Assembly (NCBI GenBank): GCA_038746285.1
Contig: JBCDKT010000003.1
Span: 1-64,000 of the forward strand
Reading direction: 5' to 3'
Length of the DNA stretch: 64,000 nt
DNA from: Bacteroidota bacterium
Lineage (GTDB): Bacteria > Bacteroidota > Rhodothermia > Rhodothermales > JANQRZ01
Part shown: positions 27,221 to 36,196 of the stretch, one piece after another
How positions within the stretch are numbered: the stretch's first letter is position 1
How the letters are laid out: the number at the start of each line of letters is the position of its first letter
Notes under the pieces: model-generated
What the model was told of the DNA's origin: nothing
The model's input: only the letters and a program-made list of their open reading frames with translations
The model's database searches: none
Translations under genes and position numbers: made by a program

Positions 27221-27316
27221 GCGGGGAGGAGCGGAAGCGGGGAGGAGCGGAAGCGGGGAGGAGCGGAAGCGGGGAGGAGCGGAAGCGGGGAGGAGCGGAA
27301 GCGGGGAGGAGCGGAA
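27221..27316. repeat. Six perfect tandem copies of a 16-bp unit
   Basis: Unit gcggggaggagcggaa repeats six times without a mismatch over 96 bases, directly upstream of the GTG at 27218. A partly complementary pyrimidine tract follows (27343-27372), so a long imperfect hairpin is possible. The rotated unit differs at one base from a unit found twice inside ileS (54354-54385). Confidence 0.95.
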
Positions 27317-27445
27317 GATAGGCGAGGCGGTGGAGCGCAAAATCTTCCGCTCTTCCGTTCCTGCGCTCTTCCACACCTGAGGCGCAACCTTCCCCCAGGC
27401 GGCTCGTTCGACCATGCCCCAGCCCGAGGAACCGCGCCCGACCGC

Positions 27446-28159
27446 ATGTCCCAGAACGCCTACGCCCCGCCGACGTGGTCCGTGATGCCACCGGTGATCA
27501 AGAACCTGCTGATCATCAACGGCCTCGCGTTTTTCGCCACGCTCGCGCCGCAGCTCCAGCAGCTCCTGTTCAACTGGTTCGCCCTGTGGCCGATGGGGAC
27601 GCCGGAGGTCGCGCCGGGGCGCTTCGGGGCGATGCAGGACGTGCCCCAGTTCTACCCGTGGCAGTTGGTCACGACCGCCTTCCTGCACGGTGGCTTCGGG
27701 CACATCCTGTTCAACATGTTCGGCCTCTGGATGTTTGGGATGCGGATCGAGAACACATGGGGGAGCCAGCGCTTTGCATTCTTCTACTTCTTCTGCGTCA
27801 TCGGGGCGAGCCTGACGCAGCTCGTCGTCACCTCGGCCCCGTTCCTGTTCGGCATCGGCGACCCAGTGATCGTGCCGACGGTCGGGGCCTCGGGCGGCGT
27901 CTTCGGGGTGCTCCTGGCCTTCGGGATGATGTACCCCGAGGAGCGGATCATGCTCCTCTTCCCGCCGATCCCGATGAAGGCGAAGTGGTTCGTGATCGGG
28001 CTGATGGCGCTCCAGCTCTACGCGGGCATCACCGGGACGCAGGCCGGCGTGGCGAACTTCGCCCACCTCGGCGGCGCGATCGCCGGCTTCCTCCTCATCC
28101 AGTACTGGCGTGGCAAGCTGCCCGTGGGGCCGCGCCCGCACCACTCCGCGTACCGATGA
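27446..28159 (+). CDS. Rhomboid-family intramembrane serine protease (active type)
   Basis: Polytopic inner-membrane protease that cuts substrates within or near transmembrane helices. The 237-residue product has about six helices, the HGGFGHILFNMFGLWMFG segment (two His, an Asn and the loop before helix 2), the nucleophile Ser149 in GASGGVFG and the catalytic His207 in AHLGG. These are the hallmark residues of active rhomboids. The start ATG at 27446 lies after the repeat region. A second, apparently inactive rhomboid follows 85 bases downstream on the same strand. Confidence 0.93.
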   Translation: MSQNAYAPPTWSVMPPVIKNLLIINGLAFFATLAPQLQQLLFNWFALWPMGTPEVAPGRFGAMQDVPQFYPWQLVTTAFLHGGFGHILFNMFGLWMFGMRIENTWGSQRFAFFYFFCVIGASLTQLVVTSAPFLFGIGDPVIVPTVGASGGVFGVLLAFGMMYPEERIMLLFPPIPMKAKWFVIGLMALQLYAGITGTQAGVANFAHLGGAIAGFLLIQYWRGKLPVGPRPHHSAYR

Positions 28160-28232
28160 AGGAGGCAGTGGAGCGCGCATGCCGTAGCTTGAGTTCTTCT
28201 GTTCTCTTGCTACCTTCTCTCCAGGCCGTCCC

Positions 28233-28240
28233 TACTTTTA
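28233..28240 (+). promoter_or_regulatory. Candidate -7 box for the second rhomboid
   Basis: TACTTTTA matches 7 of 8 positions of TAnnTTTG and lies just before the start at 28245, so any transcript would have a very short leader. Weak evidence. Confidence 0.25.
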
Positions 28241-28244
28241 CTCT

Positions 28245-29207
28245 ATGAACGGAGAATCTCCCCTCGACCGGTTCCGGCGGTGGTACAACATGCTGCCGCC
28301 TGCGCTACGCCTGTTGATGACGGTCAACACGGTCCTCTTTCTGGCGTGGTTCATCCTCCAGCTCGTGCAGCCGGCGGCAGAGTTCGTGGTGGACTACCTC
28401 GCGCTCAACACGGCACTGCCAACGCCGCTCTTCCGGCCCTGGCAGCTGCTGAGCTACAGCGTGCTACACCTAGACACGAGCTTCCTCGGGCTGATCACGT
28501 TCGCGTTCGACATGCTCTGGCTCTACTGGATGGGCCGCGACTACGAGGAGACCTTCGGCAGCCACCGGCTGTTCGGGCTCTACGTGCTGGCAGCGGTGGG
28601 CGGGGCGCTCCTGGCCGTCTTCGGCGGGGCCACGCTCGGCGGCAGCGCGCTGATCTACGGCTCGATGTCGGCTGTCTTCGGCGTGCTCTGCTGCGTGGCG
28701 ACGCTCTACCCGAACCGGGGCATTGGGCTGTTCCTGCTCGGCGTCGTCCCGCTGAAGTGGCTGGCGATTGGCTTCCTCGCGCTCTTGGTGCTCACGTCGC
28801 TGCGGAGTCCGGCCTACGTCCTGCTCTACCTCGGCGGGGCCGGCATCGGCTTTCTCTTTGCGAAGGCGCAGCAGAACGGGACCGACCTCGCCGCGTGGGC
28901 CCAGGTGTTCTTCCCGTCGCGCACCGAGCGCACGCCGGCTCCGTCCGGGGAGAAGTCGGGGATGTTCGGCCGCCTGGAGCAGTGGCTAGCCCGGCGCAGC
29001 AAGGACGACCCGAAGCCGGCGCGCTCCAGCGCCTCGCGGGCCTCGGACCCGCCGCGCCGCGCGAAGCGCCGCCCGCGCCCGGCCGCACCGCCGCCCGCCG
29101 GCCCGGCCGACGTGGACCGCATCCTGGACAAGATCAGCGAGCGCGGCTACGACGCGCTCACCGAGGAGGAGAAACGCATCCTCATCGAGGCGAGCGAGGG
29201 TAACTAG
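28245..29207 (+). CDS. Rhomboid-like membrane protein lacking catalytic residues, with C-terminal DUF6576-like domain
   Basis: A 320-residue polytopic membrane protein with the rhomboid helix pattern (FGLYVLAAVGGALLAVFGG) but without the dyad: the site aligned with GASG reads YGSMSAVFG, placing Met141 where the nucleophile should be, and the usual AHLGG reads LYLGG, with Tyr195 for His. The helix-2 HxxxN is also replaced. It therefore looks like a pseudoprotease. A long basic, Pro-rich linker leads to a C-terminal segment RILDKISERGYDALTEEEKR like the small domain found at the end of many Bacteroidota rhomboids. It follows an active rhomboid, so regulation of, or substrate sharing with, that copy is possible. 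Confidence 0.85.
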   Translation: MNGESPLDRFRRWYNMLPPALRLLMTVNTVLFLAWFILQLVQPAAEFVVDYLALNTALPTPLFRPWQLLSYSVLHLDTSFLGLITFAFDMLWLYWMGRDYEETFGSHRLFGLYVLAAVGGALLAVFGGATLGGSALIYGSMSAVFGVLCCVATLYPNRGIGLFLLGVVPLKWLAIGFLALLVLTSLRSPAYVLLYLGGAGIGFLFAKAQQNGTDLAAWAQVFFPSRTERTPAPSGEKSGMFGRLEQWLARRSKDDPKPARSSASRASDPPRRAKRRPRPAAPPPAGPADVDRILDKISERGYDALTEEEKRILIEASEGN

Positions 29208-29236
29208 TGCTGCGACAAGCTCACGCTGACAGGTAG

Positions 29237-29325
29237 GTCATCCCGAACTCGGTTCAGACCGCGCAGCAGCGGCGCAGCCTATCGCCAAGCCACGCCTTAG
29301 ATCCCGGATCAGGGTCCGGGATGAC
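29237..29325. repeat. gtcatcccg...cgggatgac inverted-repeat element
   Basis: Ends gtcatcccg (29237-29245) and cgggatgac (29317-29325) are inverted repeats. A nested hairpin has a perfect 8-bp stem, atcccgga (29301-29308) with tccgggat (29315-29322). The element is in the gap before the EEP gene and resembles intergenic palindromes known in many bacteria. Confidence 0.6.
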
Positions 29326-29458
29326 AAGGTGGAGCGACCTGTCCGTCTCAACGTGCCAGAGGACTAGGACGCGTAGGCGGGGCAGAGCGGAAGCGAGGCG
29401 CGACGAGTCCCGCGATCTTCCGATCTTCCGTCGTATTCCTCGTCCACGCCCGACTGCC

Positions 29459-30553
29459 GTGCGCCGCACCCTCTGGTTCCTGTTCGCCTTGCTCGACGGC
29501 CTGGTGCTCGGGCTGGCGGCGGCGGGGTGGGCGGCGGCCTACGTGGACCCACGGGTTTTTTGGTGGCCTGCGCCGGTAGCGGTCGGTCTGCCCCTGTTCG
29601 CACTCGCCTTGGTTGGGCTGACGGTCCTGCTGGTGGCGCAGAAGCGCTGGGGCTGGGCGGTGCTCCACGGGGCCGCGCTGGCCGTGCTGGCCGTCCGGCT
29701 CGTGCCGCTGGAGCGGCTGGAGGCCCGCGCCGCGCCCGCGCCGGGCGACCTCACGGTGATGACGCTCAACGCCCCGCGCTACGGCGACAGCGCCGAGCAG
29801 CTCACGGCCGACGTGGCAGCCCTGCTGGCCGCCGAGCAGCCGGGCCTCGTGGCGCTGCAAGAGGCCGGGGCCGAGCACGCCCGCCGCCCGCCGTACCGAC
29901 CCGTCATCGCCTCCTACGTGCAGCCTGCTGTCGACTCCCTCGGCTACCGGCTCGCGATCCCCCCGGACTGGGAAACCGAACTGCCGCTGCTTGTCCGCCT
30001 CGACGCGCCGGGCGACTTCGCCGTGCTGGAGCAGAGCCAGGAGGTGCTGGCACGGGGACCTGAGGACGAGGGGGCTTCGCGCTACGTCCGCACCCACTTC
30101 CGGTGGCAAGGGCGTGAGGGCGTCCACTACAACCTCCACCTCCGCTCGTTCGGGGCGGCGAAGCCGTGGGACGTGCGCCTGGACACGGTCGAGGCGGAGA
30201 TGTGGCTGCCGTTCCTCGAGCGCTACCGGAGGGCGTATCAGCGCCGCGCCGACGAGGTAGAGCAGGTCCTGGCGAGCGTCGAGGCCGAGACGCTGCCGGT
30301 GCTGCTCTCGGGCGACCTCAACGCGACGCCCGACAACTGGACCTACCGCCGGCTCGCCGAGGGCCGCACCGATGCCTTCCGCCTGGCCGGGTCGGGGTGG
30401 GGCGGCACCTACCGCGCCGACCGCCCGCTCGTGCGGATCGACTTCGTGCTGGCCGGTCCGGCGTGGGACGTGGTGGCCGCGCACGTCCCGGACGTGGAGT
30501 TCTCGGACCACCGCCCGGTCGTGGCGCGCCTCCGGTGGCGCGAGGCGGAGTGA
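29459..30553 (+). CDS. Membrane-anchored endonuclease/exonuclease/phosphatase (EEP) family protein
   Basis: A 364-residue protein with two or three N-terminal hydrophobic segments (to about residue 87) and a C-terminal EEP hydrolase domain outside the membrane. EEP motifs are visible: MTLNAPRYG (Asn), ALQEAG (Glu metal ligand), LLSGDLNATPD (Asp/Asn) and EFSDHRPVVARL (catalytic Asp-His). Such proteins can be phosphodiesterases of nucleic acids, lipids or nucleotides, so the substrate is open. The best start is GTG at 29459; the frame is open upstream through repeat-like sequence including a variant of the 16-bp purine unit, which is not preferred. Confidence 0.8.
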   Translation: MRRTLWFLFALLDGLVLGLAAAGWAAAYVDPRVFWWPAPVAVGLPLFALALVGLTVLLVAQKRWGWAVLHGAALAVLAVRLVPLERLEARAAPAPGDLTVMTLNAPRYGDSAEQLTADVAALLAAEQPGLVALQEAGAEHARRPPYRPVIASYVQPAVDSLGYRLAIPPDWETELPLLVRLDAPGDFAVLEQSQEVLARGPEDEGASRYVRTHFRWQGREGVHYNLHLRSFGAAKPWDVRLDTVEAEMWLPFLERYRRAYQRRADEVEQVLASVEAETLPVLLSGDLNATPDNWTYRRLAEGRTDAFRLAGSGWGGTYRADRPLVRIDFVLAGPAWDVVAAHVPDVEFSDHRPVVARLRWREAE

Positions 30554-30570
30554 GCGCATGGGGGTTTCCC

Positions 30571-30661
30571 GGCGTGGAGAGTTGGGAGGGCAAGGAGGGA
30601 GCAGCGGTGCAGCACGCTCGAAAACAGCTTCTCCCTCCCGACCTTCCCTTCACTCCACGCC
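30571..30661. repeat. Imperfect inverted repeat between EEP and YkuD genes
   Basis: A 30-base arm (30571-30600, starting ggcgtggaga) is roughly complementary to 30632-30661 (ending cactccacgcc). It lies between two co-directional genes and could serve as a terminator or belong to the wider set of gap hairpins. Confidence 0.5.
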
Positions 30662-30737
30662 GAGCCCTACTGGGCCTCAGGGAGAACCGAAGGCCGGGGC
30701 GAGGGCGTACCAGGCCGCCTGCTAGCTCACGCCTCCG

Positions 30738-31706
30738 ATGACACACGCCTCGCTTCGCCTCACCCTCTGCCTCCTGGGCATCCTAACCTGCGCCGTTCCG
30801 ACCCTGGCGCAGAGCAGCTACGGGCGCACCTACGACCAGGACGACCTCGAAGCGCTCCTCTACAGCCGCCAGAGCGACCTCGGCGACATCCCCGAGGTGA
30901 CGTACCGCTACCACGTGCTCAGCGACCCCGAGGGCAACTCGGTCTGGGCGCGGCACCGGTTCTACAAAGCTATCGGCGACGGCGACGTGCGGCGCGGGCG
31001 CGACCTCCTGCCGCTCATCGAGTTCATCAACTACGTCCGCGTCCAGGAACTCCGCACCGGCGACACGCTCATCGTCCCGAGCCGCGTGGACCTCGACATG
31101 CGCGCCTACGCGCCGTTCCCGCGCCGCTACGAGGGCGGGGCCGAGTTGGACAAGCTGTTCGTGATCGACAAGGAGGTGCAGGCGTGGGCGGCCTACGAGT
31201 ACGGCCGCCTGAAGCGGTGGGGCGTGGTCAACACCGGCGCGCCCGGCTCGCGGACCCCCGGCGGGCGCTACAACTTCAACTGGCAGGTCGAGGAGCGCAT
31301 CTCCTCCGAGAGCCCGCCCGGCGAGGAGTGGCTGATGCGCTGGGTGTTCAACTTCCACCGCACGCGCGGCTTCCACGTCCACCAGTACACCATGCCGACC
31401 GGCGCGCCCGCCTCGCACGGCTGCGTCCGGCTCATCGCCGCCGACGCGAAGTGGATCTACGACTGGGCTGACGGCTGGACCCGCGACGCGGCCCAAAACG
31501 TCACCCGCCAGGGCACGACTGTCCTCGTCCTCGGTGACGGGCTCGAGCCGGAGGGCCGCCCGCAGCGCTTTGTCCGCACGCCGCGCGGCCCGCACGTCAA
31601 CACGGTCGCGCTTCCGGCGAGCCCGTGGGACGTCCCGCCCGGCACCGAGCAGCAAGTCCTCTTCGACCGTCTCCGCGCCGAGCGTGCGCAGCGCAGCGTC
31701 CCCTAG
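30738..31706 (+). CDS. YkuD L,D-transpeptidase
   Basis: Periplasmic enzyme expected to make 3-3 crosslinks in peptidoglycan or attach proteins to it. In the 322-residue product a signal peptide (to about residue 24) precedes a region of unclear fold, then the YkuD domain with Cys229 in the signature SHGCVRL (His227-Gly228-Cys229) and an upstream conserved segment FHVHQYTMP. The C-terminal part has no recognised domain. It lies after the EEP gene and before a decayed antiporter, with no obvious operon partner. With the class A PBP it shows that both 4-3 and 3-3 crosslinking are possible. Confidence 0.88.
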   Translation: MTHASLRLTLCLLGILTCAVPTLAQSSYGRTYDQDDLEALLYSRQSDLGDIPEVTYRYHVLSDPEGNSVWARHRFYKAIGDGDVRRGRDLLPLIEFINYVRVQELRTGDTLIVPSRVDLDMRAYAPFPRRYEGGAELDKLFVIDKEVQAWAAYEYGRLKRWGVVNTGAPGSRTPGGRYNFNWQVEERISSESPPGEEWLMRWVFNFHRTRGFHVHQYTMPTGAPASHGCVRLIAADAKWIYDWADGWTRDAAQNVTRQGTTVLVLGDGLEPEGRPQRFVRTPRGPHVNTVALPASPWDVPPGTEQQVLFDRLRAERAQRSVP

Positions 31707-31715
31707 CCCACCACC

Positions 31716-32157
31716 ATGCAGACCCTGGAGTACGCGGTCGCCTTCGCCCTCATCTGCCTCGCCTCGTACCTGATCGGAGGGGTCCAAGTGGCTGCGCCTC
31801 CCGACCATCACAGGCTACCTCTTCGTCGGGGCGTTCGTCATCGACCCCGCCACGGCGATCGTCACCCTGCTGGAGCAGGCGGTGCGCGTGCCCCAGGCCA
31901 CGGCCCTGCTGCTGCACCGCGACGCGGACCGGTCGGTCGAGCAGATGCGCCTCTCGAACCCCGAACTCGAAGGCCTGCCGCTGCGCGACCTCCGCCTCCC
32001 GCTCGATGTGCTCGTGCTGGAGGTCGGGCGCGGTGGGAGCAGCGTCGTGCCGAGCGGTCACACCGTGCTCTACCGGGGCGACGAGGTGACGCTCGTGGCG
32101 AAGCCGGACTCGCTCGACGGGGCGCGGCTGCGCCTGGTGGGCGGCCGCACCGTGTGA
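31716..32157 (+). pseudogene. Remnant of a CPA2-type cation:proton antiporter
   Basis: The first 22 codons read as a first transmembrane helix (MQTLEYAVAFALICLASYLIG). A frameshift near 31777-31786 then moves to a second frame that reads KWLRLPTITGYLFVGAFV, the usual second helix, and goes straight to the end of a TrkA-N domain and a complete TrkA-C domain (GLPLRDLRLPLDVLVLEV...VLYRGDEVTLVAKPDSL). About 1.3-1.5 kb of transmembrane region expected in this family is missing. So the gene is both frameshifted and internally deleted. An intact relative is at 40578-42575. Confidence 0.75.
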
Positions 32158-32683
32158 AATCCCCTTCGCAGCACCTCCGGCCCGAAACAGGGCCGCGTGG
32201 GCGGGCGTCCGAGCCGCCCCCTCAGACAAGTCTCCCCCCGCGATGACCGCGCACTGCAGCACACTGATCTCGCCTCCGGCACACTCCGTGTGCGGGCAGG
32301 CTAGATGGATGGCGGCCCGCTGCGTTCCGCTCGAACGCGCCCCGCGCTTTGCGTAGTCACCTCTTCCTTTCACCCGCGCCGCCTCCTCCAGCTCCCGGTG
32401 GCCGCGCCAGCTCGGCACACCTGCGAGCGCCGCATCCGGGATACCTCCGCGGGAAGGCCCCGCGTCCTCATCCCCGGTACGCCTGGGGTGGAGAAGCTGC
32501 CTCGGGTGAGCGGGCTGGCCTCGAAACCGATAACGACCGTCTCCTTCGGCGGTCCAAGCGGTGCCACGCACCGCATCGGAGACACGCTCGTGGGACTCGT
32601 CCCCGAGAAGCGCTGGGGTGAGCAATGTCCACCGGTTTGCTACGCCGCCTATCCGTAGATTGCATCCGCCTCTCTTCTACGCC
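32158..32683. other. Intergenic region without recognised features
   Basis: About 525 bases between the antiporter remnant and mrpF. No frame shows family-like sequence and no tRNA or long repeat was seen. It may hold further decayed sequence of the lost antiporter region. A weak TAGATTGC candidate lies near its 3' end. Confidence 0.4.
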
Positions 32684-32989
32684 ATGTCTACGCTTCCCTG
32701 GCCTGTCGCTGTCGGCTCCGTGCTCGTCGGTCTGGCCTTTGTGCTCGTCTTTGTCCGGCTCGTGCTCGGGCCGCGCCTGCCCGACCGCGTCGTCGCGCTC
32801 GACATGATCGCCTACCTCGCGGTCGGCGTGATCGCGCTGTGGACGCTCGCCTCCGGTGTGACGGCCTACCTCGACGCGGCGCTCGTGCTCGCCCTCATCG
32901 CGTTCCTGGCGACGGTCGCCTTCGCCCGCTTCATCGACGCGCAGGAAGAAACGCCCCCGCCCGCCACCCCACCGACGGACCGTGACTGA
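32684..32989 (+). CDS. mrpF: Mrp Na+/H+ antiporter subunit F
   Basis: Small subunit of the multi-subunit Mrp (Mnh/Pha) antiporter in the inner membrane, which exports Na+ in exchange for protons. The 101-residue product has three hydrophobic helices and the conserved segment VLGPRLPDRVVALDMIAYLAVG, typical of MrpF. It is the first gene of the operon in this window. Its last codons overlap the start of mrpG by 8 bases. In most genomes mrpF is the sixth gene of the operon. Confidence 0.92.
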   Translation: MSTLPWPVAVGSVLVGLAFVLVFVRLVLGPRLPDRVVALDMIAYLAVGVIALWTLASGVTAYLDAALVLALIAFLATVAFARFIDAQEETPPPATPPTDRD

Positions 32990-33347
32990 CCTCGTAACGA
33001 CCGCCCTCGTGCTCGCCGGAGCCGCGTTCATGCTGGTCGCGGCCCTCGGCCTGGTGCGGATGCCTGACCTGCTTATGCGGATGCACGCGGCCACGAAGGC
33101 GGGCACGCTCGGCGCGGCGCTGCTCATGCTGGCCGTGACCGTGGCCTACGAGGACGCCGGCGTCACCGTTCGCGCGCTCGCCACCGTCACCTTCCTCTTC
33201 CTGACGGCTCCCATCTCGGCCCACGTCATCGGCCGGGCGGCCTACCGAAGCGGCACCGCGCACCTCTGGCACAACACGGGCCTCGACGAACTAGCCGACG
33301 ACCGCCGCCGCGAGCGTCCGGCCCCACAGGTAGACGACCGCTCATAG
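32982..33347 (+). CDS. mrpG: Mrp Na+/H+ antiporter subunit G
   Basis: Small membrane subunit of the Mrp complex. The 121-residue product has three hydrophobic helices and the family segment [19 protein letters not shown], with a hydrophilic C-terminal tail. The start codon is GTG at 32982, inside the end of mrpF (8-base overlap), which implies coupled translation. It is followed after 10 bases by the large mrpA gene. Function is assigned from the family; MrpG has no known catalytic residues of its own. Confidence 0.92.
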   Translation: MTDLVTTALVLAGAAFMLVAALGLVRMPDLLMRMHAATKAGTLGAALLMLAVTVAYEDAGVTVRALATVTFLFLTAPISAHVIGRAAYRSGTAHLWHNTGLDELADDRRRERPAPQVDDRS

Positions 33348-33357
33348 TCGACAGCCC

Positions 33358-36141
33358 ATGCTCACCATTCTCCTCCTCAGCTTCGCGGTCGCCCTCGCGG
33401 CCCCGCTCGCGCACCGCGCCCTCGGCGACCGGGCGGGGTGGGTGCTGGCGCTCGTGCCGCTCGGGCTGCTGGCCTACTTCGCGAGCCTCGCGCCGGCTGT
33501 GCTGGCGACCGGCGGCCTCGCCGAGACGACGCCCTGGGTGCCGACGTTCGGCGTGGACCTCGCGTTCTACCTCGACGGGCTGAGCCTGCTGTTCGTCTTC
33601 CTCATCACTGGGCTCGGGACGCTCGTCGTGGTCTACGCCGGTGGCTATCTGAAGGGCCACCGCGACCTGGGGCGGTTCTACCTCGCCCTGCTCCTGTTCA
33701 TGAGCGCGATGCTCGGCCTCGTGCTGTCGAACAACCTGATCGCCCTCTTCGTCTTCTGGGAGCTGACCTCGTTCTCGTCGTACCTCCTGATCGGGTTCAA
33801 GCACGAGGTTGAGGAGTCGCGGAAGTCCGCGCTCCAGGCGCTCCTCGTGACCGGCGGCGGCGGCCTCGCGCTTCTGGCGGGCTTCCTCCTGCTCGGGTCG
33901 ATAGGCGGGGGGACGTTCGACATGCGCGAGATCCTGGCGAACGCCGAGGCCGTCCGGGCGCACGCGCTGTACCCGGCGGCGTTCGCGCTCGTCGCGCTCG
34001 GCTGCTTCACCAAGAGCGCGCAGTTCCCGTTCCACTTCTGGCTGCCGAACGCGATGGCGGCCCCGACGCCGGTCAGCGCCTACCTCCACTCGGCGACGAT
34101 GGTCAAGGCCGGCGTCTACCTCCTGATGCGGCTCGACAGCACGCTCGGCGGGACCGCGCTGTGGACGGTCACGCTCTCGGTCGCCGGCGCGGCGACGATG
34201 CTCGTCGGCGCGGTGTGGGCGCTGCGGCAGACCGACCTCAAGAAAGTCCTCGCCTACTCGACCGTGACCGCGCTCGGCACGCTGACGCTGCTCGTCGGGC
34301 TGTCGTTCGAGGCGAGTATCAAGGCGGCGGTCGTGTTCCTGCTCGTCCACGCGCTCTACAAGGGGGCCCTGTTTATGGTCGCCGGGACGGTCGACCACGA
34401 GGCCGGGACGCGCGAGGTGCTGTCGCTGGGCGGGCTGCGCCGGGCGATGCCGCTCACCTTCGGCGCGGCGGGGCTCGCGGGCCTGTCGATGGCGGGCGTG
34501 CCGCCGCTCTTCGGGTTCATCGGGAAAGAGCTGGCCTACAAAGCCAAGCTCGGCTTCGATGGGGCTGACGTCCTCCTGCCCGGCGCGGCGGTCGTGGCGA
34601 ACGCGCTGACGATTGCGGCGGCGGGGATCGTCGTGCTCCGGCCGTTCTGGGGGGCGCTCCAGCCGACGCCGAAGGACGCGCATGAAGCCCCGCCCTCGAT
34701 GTGGATCGGCCCGCTCGTGCTCGCGCTCGTCGGCCTCGTCTTTGGCCTCTTCCCGTCCCTCTTACCCGCCGCGCTCGTCGACAGCGCCGTGACGGCGACG
34801 CTGGGGTTCTCGACCGAGATCACGCTGGCGCTGTGGTACGGGCTGGGGACGGCGCTCTACCTCAGCATTCTTACCGTCGCCCTCGGCGTGCTCGCCTACT
34901 GGCAGTGGGACCGCGTGCGCGGCGCGCTCGCCCGCCTCGACGGGCTCGCGCGCGTTGGGCCCGAGCGCGGCTACGAACGCCTGCTCGACGGCACGCTCGC
35001 GCTCGCGGGGTGGCAGACGCGGGTGCTCCAGAACGGCAGCCTGCGCGGCTACCTCGTCTGGCTCCTCACGGCGGTCGTGCTCCTGCCCGGCGTGACGCTG
35101 GCCGCGCGCTACCCCGAGGTCTTCGCATCGTTCGGGGCGGCGTGGGACGAGCTGCTGCCGCACGAGTGGGCGCTCGCTCTCCTCATCGTGCTCAGTGCGG
35201 GGGCAACGGTGTTTGCGCGCTCGCGGATGCTGGCCGTCGCGGCGCTCGGCGTGGTCGGGTTCAGCGTGGCGCTCCTTTTCCTGGGCCTCGGCGCGCCGGA
35301 CCTGGCGATGACGCAGCTCCTCGTCGAGACGCTGATCGTGGTCATCATTCTGCTTGTGCTGCTTCACCTGCCGCTCTTGCGGGCCGAGCGCGGCGGGACA
35401 GACGTGGGGCGCTGGGCGAGCGGACTGCTCGCCGTCGGTGCAGGCTTGCTCGTGACCACGCTCTCGCTCGCCATCACCGGACTGCCGTTCGACGCCTCGG
35501 TGTCGGCCTTCTACGCCGAGCGCAGCGTCCCCGACGGTTTCGGCCGCAACCTCGTCAACGTCATCCTGGTCGACTTCCGGGCGCTCGACACGTTCGGCGA
35601 GGTCACGGTCCTGGCCGTCGCGGCGCTGGGGGCGCACGTCCTCGTCCTCGGCGGCGCGGTGCCGGGCCTGCCGCGCCTCGACGTGGGCGGCTCGCTCATC
35701 CTGCGCACGGCGACGCGGTTTCTGATCACGCTCCTGTTCCTGGCGTCGCTCTTCATGCTCTGGCGCGGCCACAACGAGCCCGGCGGCGGCTTCATCGGCG
35801 GGCTGATGGCGGCGGGCGCGTTCGCGCTCTACCTGATGGCTTTCGGCGAGGACGCGATGCGGCGGCTGCTGCGCGTGGACCCGCGCGGGCTGCTCGGCGT
35901 CGGTCTGGCAATCGCCCTCGTGAGCGGGCTGTTCGCGCTCTTCTCGGGCGAGGCGTTTATGACCGGGCAGTGGGTCTCGCTCAAGCTCGGTGCGGCCCTG
36001 GAGCCGCTCAAGCTCGGGACGCCGCTCCTGTTCGACATCGGCGTCTTCCTCGTCGTGATCGGCTTCACGCTCACCATCATCCTGGCCCTGGAGCGCGCCC
36101 AGCCGCGCCCGGCCTCGACTGCTTCAATGCGTGATTCGTGA
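33358..36141 (+). CDS. mrpA: Mrp Na+/H+ antiporter subunits A and B fused
   Basis: Largest subunit, 927 residues. The first ~600 residues are the NuoL-like proton channel ([21 protein letters not shown], then [34 protein letters not shown]). The MrpA-type extension follows ([20 protein letters not shown] at about 645-665; [21 protein letters not shown] near 745). From about residue 780 a MrpB domain follows without a break ([20 protein letters not shown], then [17 protein letters not shown]). Fusion of A and B is known in some Mrp operons. The C-terminal residues MRDS and the stop are encoded by a repeat arm (36129-36148), so the tail may have changed by repeat insertion. Confidence 0.93.
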   Translation: MLTILLLSFAVALAAPLAHRALGDRAGWVLALVPLGLLAYFASLAPAVLATGGLAETTPWVPTFGVDLAFYLDGLSLLFVFLITGLGTLVVVYAGGYLKGHRDLGRFYLALLLFMSAMLGLVLSNNLIALFVFWELTSFSSYLLIGFKHEVEESRKSALQALLVTGGGGLALLAGFLLLGSIGGGTFDMREILANAEAVRAHALYPAAFALVALGCFTKSAQFPFHFWLPNAMAAPTPVSAYLHSATMVKAGVYLLMRLDSTLGGTALWTVTLSVAGAATMLVGAVWALRQTDLKKVLAYSTVTALGTLTLLVGLSFEASIKAAVVFLLVHALYKGALFMVAGTVDHEAGTREVLSLGGLRRAMPLTFGAAGLAGLSMAGVPPLFGFIGKELAYKAKLGFDGADVLLPGAAVVANALTIAAAGIVVLRPFWGALQPTPKDAHEAPPSMWIGPLVLALVGLVFGLFPSLLPAALVDSAVTATLGFSTEITLALWYGLGTALYLSILTVALGVLAYWQWDRVRGALARLDGLARVGPERGYERLLDGTLALAGWQTRVLQNGSLRGYLVWLLTAVVLLPGVTLAARYPEVFASFGAAWDELLPHEWALALLIVLSAGATVFARSRMLAVAALGVVGFSVALLFLGLGAPDLAMTQLLVETLIVVIILLVLLHLPLLRAERGGTDVGRWASGLLAVGAGLLVTTLSLAITGLPFDASVSAFYAERSVPDGFGRNLVNVILVDFRALDTFGEVTVLAVAALGAHVLVLGGAVPGLPRLDVGGSLILRTATRFLITLLFLASLFMLWRGHNEPGGGFIGGLMAAGAFALYLMAFGEDAMRRLLRVDPRGLLGVGLAIALVSGLFALFSGEAFMTGQWVSLKLGAALEPLKLGTPLLFDIGVFLVVIGFTLTIILALERAQPRPASTASMRDS

Positions 36142-36184
36142 TGCGTGATGTCCCCTCGGCATCCTCACGCATCACGGGTCACGC
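36129..36184. repeat. Imperfect hairpin at the mrpA 3' end
   Basis: Arms 36129-36148 (gcgtgattcgtgatgcgtga) and 36165-36184 are inverted repeats with 18 of 20 matching and a 16-base loop. The first arm contains the last residues and stop of mrpA. The element separates mrpA from mrpC in an otherwise tightly overlapping operon. Confidence 0.75.
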
Positions 36185-36196
36185 AGCATCAACTCC

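Noticed and set aside
32158-32683. A possible tRNA or small gene in the 525-base gap
   Set aside because: No T-loop plus acceptor pairing was found and no frame looked protein-like.
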